This document shows positions 1-8,412 of a stretch of DNA of 64,000 nt, piece after piece. The number at the start of each line of letters is the position of its first letter. Within the stretch, counting starts at the first letter, position 1. The DNA comes from Bremerella sp. P1 (GTDB lineage: Bacteria > Planctomycetota > Planctomycetia > Pirellulales > Pirellulaceae), in assembly GCF_028748185.1 (NCBI RefSeq), contig NZ_CP118164.1, positions 3,162,001-3,226,000 on the forward strand, read 5' to 3'. The translations under genes were made by a program, and so were the position numbers. Under the pieces are notes generated by a model. The model did no database searches and had not been told where the DNA came from. It worked only from the letters and a program-made list of their open reading frames with translations.

Positions 1-1
1 T

Positions 2-1390
2 CGCCCTGCATGCCATACGGATGGCTCGCGAGAGGCCAGCGTGGCAGCCGCTGAAGCGATCAGCGAAGTAGTCGACCGCGTTCGAAGCTTGGCTGACGGC
101 GTGCGTATCGAAGTTCATGAGCATTCGCAGTCGGTCGAACAAATCAATCACGATCTGCTCGCCACGGCGAATCTCTCGGACCCCGAGGCGGCGTCGCGGG
201 TCATCTCACGCTTGATCGATGCCAATCGCCATCTGGATAGTCGACTGAACCTGGCCGAGGCTCGCCTGCAGGAACAATCACAATTGTTGCGGTCACACCG
301 CGTGGAAGCTCGGACCGACGCATTGACCGGCTTGCCCAATCGACGTGTGTTTGATGAAGAGATTGAACGGGCATTTGAAGATAAGCGAAATTCGCGACGT
401 GCCTCGTCGCTGATCATGGTCGATATTGATCACTTCAAGGATTTCAACGATCTTCACGGACATCAAGCCGGTGATCTTTGCTTGAAGAAGGTAGGCGAAG
501 AGATTCGTCAGACTATTCGAGGCATCGGCGGAATCGTGATGCGATACGGTGGCGAAGAGTTCGCCGTGCTACTTCCGGGAACCGAGTTGTTCGACGCCAA
601 AGTAGCGGCACGACGCCTCAATCGAAATATCGAGCGACTGATTGTCGACTTCGAGCAGAAAGAACTAAGCGTAACGGCCAGCCTGGGTGTTGCGGAAATT
701 GGTCGTGACAGTGAAGCCAGCGAGTGGTTAGGGCGTGCGGACCGGGCCTTGTATGCCGCCAAGCATGAAGGTCGAAATCGTGGTTATTGGCACGACGGTC
801 AAGCCTGCCATGAGATCACCCGCCGAAATACAGATCCTGCCGTTGAGGTAGATGAAACAGATAATGTTGTCGCTCGGCGTGCTGCGTTTATCAATGACGT
901 CAATCGACGCTTGGCACTGTTTCATCGTAAGCGGCAACCACTCGCATTGATCATCTCGAGCATTGACTCGATTGATAACAAGCCTGTCGAAGAGCATCCC
1001 GACTACGTCGCGATTCAGCAAGCGGTCATGCAGGTCTTCAGCGCTGTCCTGCGAGATATGGATCATGTCTGTCAAATGGCGGACAACCAGTTCGGAGCCC
1101 TACTGCCGGCCGCTGACGGCCATGATGCTTCGGTAGTAGCCGAGCGTGCACGCGATGCGATCTCACGGCTCGAGCTTAAGACACCAACCGATGTGATTCG
1201 CATTTCGATTTCATGTGGTGTCTCGCACGCGTTGGAAGGAGATGAAGCCGAGCATATGCTTTCGAGAAGTGAGTCAGCGCTTGCGCATGCTCGCGATAAG
1301 AATGGAAATGCCGTCTATCTATCGCGTCATGAGATGGACTGGGAGTGCCCTTTGCGGATCACCCCAGAGGCAGTGATAGCAAACGGATAA
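2..1390 (+). CDS. Diguanylate cyclase with tandem GGDEF domains (5' partial)
   Basis: Makes cyclic di-GMP from two GTP. The reading frame is open to the left edge, so the N-terminus is probably missing; the first in-window start is the GTG at 41. Counting from that GTG, a coiled-coil-like helix (about 30-90) leads into a GGDEF domain (about 90-250) with DALTGLPNRR, the metal-binding MVDIDHFKDFND and the active-site GGEEF at 170-174. The inhibitory RxxD site is absent: the aligned residues are RGIG. A second GGDEF-like fold (about 270-440) has ADNQFGALLP where GGEEF should be, so it is probably catalytically dead. No membrane segment is visible in the part present. The catalytic call is strong; the role of the second domain is inferred. 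Confidence 0.9.
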   Translation, partial: RPACHTDGSREASVAAAEAISEVVDRVRSLADGVRIEVHEHSQSVEQINHDLLATANLSDPEAASRVISRLIDANRHLDSRLNLAEARLQEQSQLLRSHRVEARTDALTGLPNRRVFDEEIERAFEDKRNSRRASSLIMVDIDHFKDFNDLHGHQAGDLCLKKVGEEIRQTIRGIGGIVMRYGGEEFAVLLPGTELFDAKVAARRLNRNIERLIVDFEQKELSVTASLGVAEIGRDSEASEWLGRADRALYAAKHEGRNRGYWHDGQACHEITRRNTDPAVEVDETDNVVARRAAFINDVNRRLALFHRKRQPLALIISSIDSIDNKPVEEHPDYVAIQQAVMQVFSAVLRDMDHVCQMADNQFGALLPAADGHDASVVAERARDAISRLELKTPTDVIRISISCGVSHALEGDEAEHMLSRSESALAHARDKNGNAVYLSRHEMDWECPLRITPEAVIANG

Positions 1391-1877
1391 TTCTTTCTTT
1401 CTGCCAAATTCTTTTCAAGAAAGCGGGGTTGATCCGTTTTCTGAAAACCAATAATTTACCGCCTCACACGGACGACATGTCCTCGTTGCGGAGCATTGAG
1501 GCGGTTGTCCGGACTTGCGTATTGAAGAGATGTTTCCTGCATAAGAAGGCCAGTTTTCTGGTTTTTCGCGGATCGTGAGCTGGATGTTTGACACGGATGT
1601 TGGGCAGCCTGGCTTGATAACTCTTGAATAATGCAACCGAAAGAATCGGCTCGTGTCGACAGGATGTCGATTCCCTGAACCGACCAATCGCTCCCGGAGA
1701 AGAACGGAATCCTTTGCCCCCCTGGGATCCGAACTTTCCGGGGGCCTTTTTTATTTCGAACCAAACGAATAGCATCGTTTGTCTCTGGATGGCTTTCCGC
1801 AATGACTCGCGGTAGGCATACGTTAGCAATGGATCGCACTCTTGCTCTAACGTCAATCGTTCGAATCCCCTTCAACC
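1391..1877. other. Non-coding interval with an orphan terminator
   Basis: This 487-base stretch between the GGDEF gene and the mechanosensitive channel gene has no convincing gene. Overlapping minus-strand frames are open here but lack ribosome sites and recognisable composition. A strong plus-strand intrinsic terminator lies at 1716-1752, about 330 bases past the cyclase stop. Confidence 0.6.
1716..1752 (+). terminator. Rho-independent terminator
   Basis: The arms GCCCCC (1716-1721) and GGGGGC (1740-1745) form a perfect six-pair GC stem, followed by a run of six T at 1747-1752. It lies about 330 bases after the upstream stop codon, so it ends either a long 3' UTR or a separate short transcript. 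Confidence 0.8.
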
Positions 1878-3731
1878 ATGGCCAGCAATTTGTTTCGCTT
1901 CGCGCTTTGCGGCATTCTTTTATGTCAGCTTGCATTGGCAGCATCCGTCCATGCGCAGGCTATCCCTGGGGTTACCCCAGAAGCAGGGAATGTTGAAAAG
2001 CCCCCGGAGCCTCCACCGGTCGACCCGAAGCTGCTGGTGAAGCAGGGGAACCCTCAGGTGGCCGTTCGTACTTTTCTCGAGTCGATGCAAAATGGTGACT
2101 ATGACACCGCGTTGGCATGCATGGACTTCAGCGAAAGAACGGGAACGCCCAAGCAATCCAAGCTCGACCTCGCATACGAACTCTATCAACTGCTTTCGAC
2201 CTTATGGAGCATCGATCCTTCGCTGGTCCCTGAGCAGACCGAGCCTGAACAATTCGAAGTAGCTGTTTTTGGTGACGGTGACGGACGTGTTCCTGTAGAT
2301 CAGGAAGAAGATGCCGCGAAGATGACACTGACCAAAGGGCCTCAAGGGCTCTGGAGCTTCAGTACGAAAACCATTGCAGCCATTGGCGATCTGGCCAAGA
2401 AGTACACGTCGGATATTGAGGCTGAAGAAAAGCGGGACGCGGTCGACGGGAATGGTGAGCCTAAGGCCAAACCAACGTTCGCGCTGTGGCTCGAGTCCCA
2501 GGTGCCGCCATTCTATCGCGAAGAGCATTTCGTCATTCCCACGTATCAATGGATTTGTCTGCTGGCTCTAATCGTCGCAGGCTACCTGGTGGACGTCGTC
2601 GTGCAGTGGATCTTGCGGTTCATTCGTCGCGTGCGGTTTGCCAAGACGGCCGAGGACGAAGACCTGCGAAAAGCATTCGAGAAAGCTTGGACTCCAATCG
2701 GTCTGACGGCCATGGCCCTGACCTGGTATTACGGGCTTTGGCTATTTCGATTGCCGGACCTATTCCGGGCAGTCATCATCTATGGCGTGCAGTTGTTCGG
2801 CATCGTAGCGGGCACCTGGTTTATCTTCCGCATCATCGACTTGGTGATCGTGCAACTGATTCATGCTGCGGCGAAGCGGGGCAAGAAGTACGACGATCTT
2901 TTGCTGCCAGCGGTCAGTAAAACGCTCAAGACGTTCACTGTCTGTATTGGCATTCTGATCTTTGCAGAATCGTTTTCGCTGCCGATTGTCGGACTGTTAG
3001 GTTCGCTCGGTATCGGCGGTATCGCGATTGCCTTGGCAGCGAAGGAAACCCTTAGCAACGTCTTCGGATCGCTGACCGTCATGGTCGATCGTCCCTTTGA
3101 GATTGGGGATTGGATCATCACCGAAGGGGTAGAAGGTACCGTCGAGACGATGGGCATGCGGAGTACCAAGATTCGTACGTTCGACAATAGCCTGGTCACG
3201 TTGCCCAACAGCTTACTGATCACGGCCAAGGTCGATAACATGGGCCGGCGAACGTTTCGCCGCGTCAAGACGATGGTCTCGGTGCAGTACGATACGACGC
3301 CTGAACAGATCGATGCGTTCTGCGAAGGTATCCGCGAATTGATCCGCCGGCAGCCATACACGCGAAAAGATTACTACCAGGTTTACCTCAACCAGCTTGC
3401 TGCCAGCTCGCTCGATATCCTCGTGAATCTCTACCTTGACTGCAACGACTGGAGTATCGAACTGCGTGAACGCCACCGGCTGTTTGTTGATATTGTTCGC
3501 CTGGCGAAAAGACTAGGTGTGCAGTTCGCGTTTCCTACGCAGACCATTCATCTCTACCAGGAAGAGCCAGAGACGTTCGCCGGAGCGGACGAGCTACCCG
3601 AAGAAGCAGGGCGACGAGCCGCGGCCGAGATCGCTGGGCCGTTGCCGATGCCCAATGAACGTCGCGGCCTGGTCGACTTCCCTGGCCCGCATCAATACGA
3701 AGATATCGACTCTCGGCGTCGTAAGAAGTAG
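1878..3731 (+). CDS. MscS-family mechanosensitive ion channel
   Basis: Predicted tension-gated channel of the inner membrane that relieves osmotic pressure. Residues 1-27 are a signal peptide ending near VHAQA. A soluble, probably periplasmic domain (about 45-205) resembling small stress-type domains comes next, then membrane helices near 222-248, 272-292, 298-330 and 350-375. The pore helix and MscS beta domain follow: GSLGIGGIAIALAAKETL at about 375-392, then VDRPFEIGDWI and LVTLPNSLL. A cytoplasmic alpha/beta region closes the protein. At 617 residues it is larger than E. coli MscS (286) because of the added N-terminal domain. It converges on the methyltransferase gene, with nine bases between the stop codons. 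Confidence 0.92.
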   Translation: MASNLFRFALCGILLCQLALAASVHAQAIPGVTPEAGNVEKPPEPPPVDPKLLVKQGNPQVAVRTFLESMQNGDYDTALACMDFSERTGTPKQSKLDLAYELYQLLSTLWSIDPSLVPEQTEPEQFEVAVFGDGDGRVPVDQEEDAAKMTLTKGPQGLWSFSTKTIAAIGDLAKKYTSDIEAEEKRDAVDGNGEPKAKPTFALWLESQVPPFYREEHFVIPTYQWICLLALIVAGYLVDVVVQWILRFIRRVRFAKTAEDEDLRKAFEKAWTPIGLTAMALTWYYGLWLFRLPDLFRAVIIYGVQLFGIVAGTWFIFRIIDLVIVQLIHAAAKRGKKYDDLLLPAVSKTLKTFTVCIGILIFAESFSLPIVGLLGSLGIGGIAIALAAKETLSNVFGSLTVMVDRPFEIGDWIITEGVEGTVETMGMRSTKIRTFDNSLVTLPNSLLITAKVDNMGRRTFRRVKTMVSVQYDTTPEQIDAFCEGIRELIRRQPYTRKDYYQVYLNQLAASSLDILVNLYLDCNDWSIELRERHRLFVDIVRLAKRLGVQFAFPTQTIHLYQEEPETFAGADELPEEAGRRAAAEIAGPLPMPNERRGLVDFPGPHQYEDIDSRRRKK

Positions 3732-3740
3732 CGCCTGCCG

Positions 3741-4535
3741 CTACGGCGATTTCTCGCATAACGCAATCCAGCCGCTGGCTCGCCAGTTGCCGAAGAACCA
3801 GGGCTGAGTAAGCTCGGCTTGTCGATCCATGCGAAGTGGAACGAGTCGATTCACATGGAAGTTGCTTGAGCTTAATGACTTGGCGAATTCCGAGCGACTG
3901 AAAACGTGTAGGAAGAAGTTGGGGATTCCTCGATAGCGATAGTACTTGTCTCCTCGCTCCATCCCGCGGGTAAACTTCGCTTTAACCAAGTGGGATGCGA
4001 TCCAGATCGCTCCGTCTGGCTCAAAGAAATTGAACCAGAAGTTATGGACGTGCACGACAAACTTTCCGCCCGGTTTGAGGATGCGATGGACATGGTCGAG
4101 GAACTGCTTGCGGTAGGCGGCTCCTTTGATCATCCCCAGGGTGCTGAACATACAAATGGCATGGTCAACCGATTGGTCGGCAATCGCCTCGAGTTCCACC
4201 AGGTTGGCTTGAAGGCACTCGATATCGAGGCCCTCCTGCTTAGCCTTTTCGGCGACGATACGCAGCATATCCTCTGAAAGATCGACAGCGAGTCCGCGGT
4301 TTCCACGGCGAACCAAGGGAATTAATGCGCGGGCCGTTCCGCACCCCAAGTCTGCGACGAGACCCGTCGCTGGAATGAATTCGGCTACAACTTGTTCGTC
4401 GAATTGAAAGTCGCTGCCAAAGGCAAGGTCTTCGTCGTACCCGTCTGCGATCGCAGCCGACTCGATGTAGTCAAGGGAACCTCTCGTGACGCCGTCAGGG
4501 AGCTGCCAGGATGGTCTTGAGGAAGATGAACTCAT
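3741..4535 (-). CDS. Class I SAM-dependent methyltransferase
   Basis: Soluble 264-residue methyltransferase of unknown substrate. The SAM-binding motif I is VADLGCGTAR (about 62-71), followed by the acidic GLAVDLSEDML and a motif IV-like DHAICMFSTLGMI. The post-motif HRILKPGGKFVVHVHNFW is typical of the Methyltransf_11/25 group. It lies 77 bases downstream of the M56 peptidase gene on the same strand and could be co-transcribed with it. The fold is clear; the acceptor cannot be read from sequence. Confidence 0.85.
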   Translation of the reverse strand: MSSSSSRPSWQLPDGVTRGSLDYIESAAIADGYDEDLAFGSDFQFDEQVVAEFIPATGLVADLGCGTARALIPLVRRGNRGLAVDLSEDMLRIVAEKAKQEGLDIECLQANLVELEAIADQSVDHAICMFSTLGMIKGAAYRKQFLDHVHRILKPGGKFVVHVHNFWFNFFEPDGAIWIASHLVKAKFTRGMERGDKYYRYRGIPNFFLHVFSRSEFAKSLSSSNFHVNRLVPLRMDRQAELTQPWFFGNWRASGWIALCEKSP

Positions 4536-4612
4536 AGAACTCAGTGGGCCACCACGAGGCGAACGTTACAACTCACGCGACTGGCAAAGGACCGAAGAAT
4601 CAGGAACGGGAA

Positions 4613-6157
4613 TTACCAGTCCAAATCATCTTTTGGATGTGGGTGAATTGGGCGGTCGTGAGGTGGATGATGGTGTGGCGGCGGAGGCCGACGATCGTGA
4701 TGATCTTTTAGCTCTCTGACCTGCTGACGCAACTGACGAACCTCTTCCCGCAGCTCGTGTAAGACTTCGATGACCGATTGGTCATCAGGGGCGACTGCGT
4801 CGTCTTGTTGAACGTCATCGTCCGAAGGGAGAGACTGCTCGATATCATCAAGGAGACGCTCCAGCGGGTGGCGATGTCCAAGTGGATGATGGTGGCCGCG
4901 TGGGTGATCAACATGCTGGTGTGGGTGATCAACATGCTGGTGTGGGTGATCAACATGCTGGTGTGGGTGAGGGGGATGCGGGCGAAGTGGGAGAGGATCT
5001 TCTTCTTCCACAACATCGCTCGCAGGGGCCACCACTTCTTCTGCATTCGCTTGCGAAGCGGACTCTGACCAGAAGATTGCCGACGTTGCCCAGAGCAGCA
5101 TGGGGATAAACATTAAGACCAATCCAGCCGGCCACGATCGTTCGCCTGCCTGGGGAGTCGAGATTCCGAGAATCTGACGCACACGCCCGAGCAGTTGCCC
5201 TTGAGTTTCCCCCAGGAAGCTCGCGGCCAACATCCCGTTGGAATGATCGAGCTGCCAGGTAGCAACTTGTTCCAGCGACTTGGCATAGTGGAGACGTTGC
5301 CCAAGGACTTCGATCGCCATTTCATCGCAGCAAACTTCGCGTTCGCGTCGGATTTCCGCCGAAATCCACCAGACCACGGGGTGATAGAAAAAGATGGTCT
5401 CAGCGACGCGCTGGAGGAAGTTAATCCATAAGTCTTGCCGGCGAATATGAGCTAGTTCGTGCGAGAGGACCGCTTCCAGAATCTCTGGTGAAATCTCGGT
5501 CGCCCACGCCGCCGGCAGTAGCACCATGGGACGCAACAGGCCGACGGTCATTGCCTGAGTGACGCGACGGGAGAATGCAATTGGGGGTAGATACAGCAAG
5601 TTCAGTCGTGTGGCCAGTTCGGCATACCGCACCAGCAGGTCGGAATCGACTGAAACCAGGCCAACTCGGCGAAGCCAGACCGTGCCCAAATAGCTGATGC
5701 AAAGTCGAAAGCCGAGGATAATTACACCGGCAGTCCAAACCAACATTAAGAATGGCTGGATCTGCACCATGAGGTACGCCACGTTTGAAAGGGAATAGGA
5801 AGCATCTTCGCGGGCAGCGATCAGCAGATCTTGCGTCGTGCTTTGTTCACTTACGACGCCGATCGCTTCTTTCTCGCTCGTCGATTCTAATGCAACCAGC
5901 GCCAAAGGATCTTCGGCGAAGAACTCCATGGTCGGCATGTCACGGATGTCGAGCAGACCGAAGGTAATTGCCGGACAAATAAGAATCAGTAGCAAGGTCG
6001 CCAGGGCACCACAGTACCGGGTTTGCGGCGTCTTGAATGGAGTGAGCGTGCTTATGAGGCGCCAAGCACAATAAAGAACCGTCGCTTGCCACACAAAGTG
6101 CAGCAAAACGAAGGTCAGTTTCATACCCAAGGGGCTTTGCAGCACGCTCCACATCAA
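4613..6157 (-). CDS. M56 (BlaR1-type) membrane metalloprotease with His-rich tail
   Basis: Membrane zinc protease of the BlaR1/MecR1 family, thought to act on its partner repressor when a signal is sensed. Helices lie near 12-34, 48-70, 128-156 and 344-364. The catalytic HELAH is at 233-237 and the conserved REREVCCDEMA at 271-281. In place of a penicillin-binding sensor, the C-terminus has three copies of the 7-mer HPHQHVD, more His/Pro (about 394-431), an acidic stretch, a short coiled coil (about 461-487) and a second His cluster (about 486-508). Such a tail suggests metal binding; that is inference. Its ATG overlaps the BlaI stop by four bases (ATGA), which indicates translational coupling. 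Confidence 0.9.
   Translation of the reverse strand: MMWSVLQSPLGMKLTFVLLHFVWQATVLYCAWRLISTLTPFKTPQTRYCGALATLLLILICPAITFGLLDIRDMPTMEFFAEDPLALVALESTSEKEAIGVVSEQSTTQDLLIAAREDASYSLSNVAYLMVQIQPFLMLVWTAGVIILGFRLCISYLGTVWLRRVGLVSVDSDLLVRYAELATRLNLLYLPPIAFSRRVTQAMTVGLLRPMVLLPAAWATEISPEILEAVLSHELAHIRRQDLWINFLQRVAETIFFYHPVVWWISAEIRREREVCCDEMAIEVLGQRLHYAKSLEQVATWQLDHSNGMLAASFLGETQGQLLGRVRQILGISTPQAGERSWPAGLVLMFIPMLLWATSAIFWSESASQANAEEVVAPASDVVEEEDPLPLRPHPPHPHQHVDHPHQHVDHPHQHVDHPRGHHHPLGHRHPLERLLDDIEQSLPSDDDVQQDDAVAPDDQSVIEVLHELREEVRQLRQQVRELKDHHDRRPPPPHHHPPHDRPIHPHPKDDLDW
4900..4970. repeat. Three tandem 21-bp repeats inside the M56 gene
   Basis: Three identical 21-base units start at 4900, 4921 and 4942, with an 8-base partial fourth copy at 4963-4970. 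On the minus strand each unit encodes HPHQHVD. The period is a multiple of three, so copy-number changes would keep the frame and only lengthen or shorten the histidine tail. Confidence 0.95.
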
Positions 6158-6549
6158 ACGTGATTCTCCTCCTCGTATAGTTCCAAAGCCTTACGAATCT
6201 GTTCCAATTCTACCGCATTGGGTTTAGATTCCTCCAGCAAATGGGCAACTAAAGAAGGTGCCGAGCCCTCGAAGACGCGGCCGAGGATATCGCTCACGAT
6301 GCCGCCCAGGGTTTTCTCTTGAGGTCGTCTGGCCGAGTATTGGAACGCTCGCCCGAGAGGTTCGCGGTCCAAGAGACCTTTGTCAGCCATGACGTTCATC
6401 AGGCTCATGACAGACGTGTAAGCACGCGTCCGTTCTTCGTTATTCAGTTCTTCCAGAACTTCACGTACCGTGCTGGGACCTCGTTTCCAAAGGACTTTGA
6501 GGACTTCCAGTTCACCGGTCGTAGGGGTTTCCTGCTTGGGCCTTGCCAT
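6154..6549 (-). CDS. BlaI/MecI/CopY-family transcriptional repressor
   Basis: A 131-residue penicillinase-repressor-type regulator, close to the usual family length. The winged helix is in the first 70 residues (GELEVLKVLWKRGPSTVREV, then RAYTSVMSLMNVMADKGLL) and a C-terminal helical dimerisation arm follows (about 78-128). The family represses its own operon and is inactivated by cleavage through the M56 partner; here the partner overlaps it by four bases. The target genes cannot be named, but autoregulation is likely. A TACTA-rich site at 6636-6648 is a weak operator candidate. Confidence 0.93.
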   Translation of the reverse strand: MARPKQETPTTGELEVLKVLWKRGPSTVREVLEELNNEERTRAYTSVMSLMNVMADKGLLDREPLGRAFQYSARRPQEKTLGGIVSDILGRVFEGSAPSLVAHLLEESKPNAVELEQIRKALELYEEENHV

Positions 6550-6635
6550 TTTATTTAAGTGTCAACTTTGAGTCAGAGTCGCGTGAATATCTTCGAAATG
6601 CTTTCATGACTAATTGGCAGGAGTACGGATGACCC

Positions 6636-6648
6636 GTAGCTAGTAGTA
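6636..6648. promoter_or_regulatory. Possible BlaI-type operator
   Basis: GTAGCTAGTAGTA lies about 90-100 bases upstream of the blaI-like start. Its reverse strand reads TACTACTAGCTAC, which resembles the TACTA half-sites of known BlaI/MecI operators. It is not a perfect palindrome, so the call rests on similarity and position. Confidence 0.3.
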
Positions 6649-6766
6649 GAAAGTTTCGCCCCCGAAACGATTACATAAAACATACCAGAATTTCTGACAC
6701 TCTTGCATGGGAAGTAGTTCCAAAGAACCAATCCGCGGGGGTCAAAAATCCATGATGTAGCTGGGT

Positions 6767-7255
6767 TTATCTCTTGCTACTTCCAATCGGATTGGTGTGA
6801 AATTGCTCGCGAATACCAGATCGCGACAAGTTCCATAGGGCCCAAGCCGACGGAAAAAACGAGAGGATGACCAGTGGTAATGGCAAACATCCAATGACAG
6901 AGCCAATCACACTAACCCAGTAGTTTTTTCGTTTGCGTATCGACCATCCGGCAAAAATCAGCAAGCTGCCAATGACAGCAAATGCCAACTCGTAAGTCAG
7001 CGCCTTTAACGCGCTATCAAGATAAAACGACGGCTGTGCGTACGCTTCACTTTCTGCCGTGACATCACGATACATCAAGATAGATATCGGGATAGTTGCT
7101 ACTGCAACAACAAGATAAATTGCGCCACATGTGATTATCACCATCGAGGCAATACCCAACCCATGGGCGGCTTGGGACCTGTCGGGCGGTGGCGGAGAAG
7201 GCTCCGACGCCGGGCTGCTGTAGGGATTCGGACTATTCTGCGTCGCGGGCATCAC
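6767..7255 (-). CDS. Small membrane protein, function unknown
   Basis: A 162-residue protein that opens with a proline-rich cytoplasmic-type segment containing NPYSSP, common at the N-terminus of planctomycete membrane proteins. Four hydrophobic stretches follow, near 33-58, 83-106, 112-128 and 131-143, and the C-terminus is basic. I do not recognise an enzymatic domain. It lies alone between the BlaI gene and the methyltransferase, all on the minus strand. The composition and alternation of hydrophobic segments support a real gene. Confidence 0.7.
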   Translation of the reverse strand: MMPATQNSPNPYSSPASEPSPPPPDRSQAAHGLGIASMVIITCGAIYLVVAVATIPISILMYRDVTAESEAYAQPSFYLDSALKALTYELAFAVIGSLLIFAGWSIRKRKNYWVSVIGSVIGCLPLPLVILSFFPSAWALWNLSRSGIREQFHTNPIGSSKR

Positions 7256-7360
7256 AACCCTACTGCGTGGTCACGTATACGGCCAGACGGAACGAGACTT
7301 GATGGCGGCCATGAAGTCCGATGATATCGGCCCGATAACGAGCAATCAATCAATACTCGT

Positions 7361-8386
7361 CTAAGCGGCTCTGTTCCGGGTGACCTTATCGACCAGTTTA
7401 CGTCGGTTCGCCTCAGATAGCGAAATAGACCATTCACAAAGGTTACGTGTCAGCTTCTGGCGAGCTCGTCCGATTCGCTCGAACCAGTTCGCATGCCAGT
7501 TCTGTTTGGCCTGGGTTTGAAGGAGCTCCCAGGTATGCTCGAAGTTGTCGGCAACGAATGTCTGCCAGTGATCCTCAAGCGGCGTCAATGGCCTTTGTAG
7601 CGTCGCGCCGACCACATTCTTACGCGGGCAAGTATGCACTGAAAGCGTTTCCAAACCGCACACCGCAGCCAATGCCGGAAGGGTACAGCAGTTGAAGTGG
7701 AACAAATGGCCTGGGTGCCATTTCTGGCGGAAGCGAGTATCGAGCGACTCGACGTTGGGAACTTCAACCAGAACATAGCCGCCTGGTCTCAGCGTTGCCG
7801 CAACCTTGGCGAGTGCCGCCTTGGGATCCGACAAGTGCTCTAGAACGTGAAAGATGGTGACCACTTTGAAGTAGTCGTCTGGTAAGACGGCCTTTCGCAG
7901 GGACGTGTTGATGATCTTCACGCCATAGCTCTTCCTGCCAAATTGGGCATAGGCCTGATCGACCTCGATCCCTTGCATTTCAAAGCCACTGCGACGGCCG
8001 ACGTACAACAGTTCCCCAGAGCCGGTTCCGATGTCGAGAACCGGTTCTCCCTTGAACGCCATCGTCTTGATCATTTCGACCCGCTGGCCTGCGATGAACG
8101 CGTTGCGCGCCGTATGCTTCCACTTGGGCTTAGATGCCGACTTGTAGAAGCGACGATAGGTGTTGCGATAAAAGTCATCAATCGATTCGTCGTCCGCGCG
8201 AGGATCTGCGTAGACCAAGCCTGTGGCTTGCGAGATGACCGTTCGCAATGGATAACCGTATCGATCCCGATCGCAGAGCACGATCGCCGCGTGTTCCCCA
8301 GATATCGGACAGGGAGCCTGAGCGTCGATCAGCTTTCCGATCTCGCCTTCCGATCCATCCCAGGCATGAAACACTTGGTGTGACAT
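7361..8386 (-). CDS. Class I SAM methyltransferase (Methyltransf_23 type)
   Basis: A 341-residue methyltransferase with an N-terminal region containing CPISGEH and a conserved DFYRNTYRRFY segment, as in enzymes that modify sugars or lipids of the cell surface. The SAM motif VLDIGTGSGELLYVGRR is near 116-132, the acidic GIEVD follows, and VVTIFHVLEHLSDP with LRPGGYVLVEVPN are the later motifs. The HLFHF segment after the core is typical of the same group. It is 26 bases downstream of lptB on the same strand, so a cell-envelope substrate is a reasonable inference but not proven. Confidence 0.85.
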   Translation of the reverse strand: MSHQVFHAWDGSEGEIGKLIDAQAPCPISGEHAAIVLCDRDRYGYPLRTVISQATGLVYADPRADDESIDDFYRNTYRRFYKSASKPKWKHTARNAFIAGQRVEMIKTMAFKGEPVLDIGTGSGELLYVGRRSGFEMQGIEVDQAYAQFGRKSYGVKIINTSLRKAVLPDDYFKVVTIFHVLEHLSDPKAALAKVAATLRPGGYVLVEVPNVESLDTRFRQKWHPGHLFHFNCCTLPALAAVCGLETLSVHTCPRKNVVGATLQRPLTPLEDHWQTFVADNFEHTWELLQTQAKQNWHANWFERIGRARQKLTRNLCEWSISLSEANRRKLVDKVTRNRAA

Positions 8387-8412
8387 TGGCCGTTCCTGAT
8401 TTTGGTTAGCGA

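Noticed and set aside
1859-1870. T-loop-like GTTCGAATCC sequence suggesting a tRNA
   Set aside because: The flanking bases do not form the T stem or acceptor stem, and no anticodon arm is present.
1456-1944. Minus-strand open frame of 162 codons
   Set aside because: Overlaps another minus-strand frame and the start of the channel gene, with no ribosome site or family-like composition.
4900-4970. Short repeats resembling a CRISPR array
   Set aside because: The units are directly adjacent, without spacers, and lie in a coding frame.
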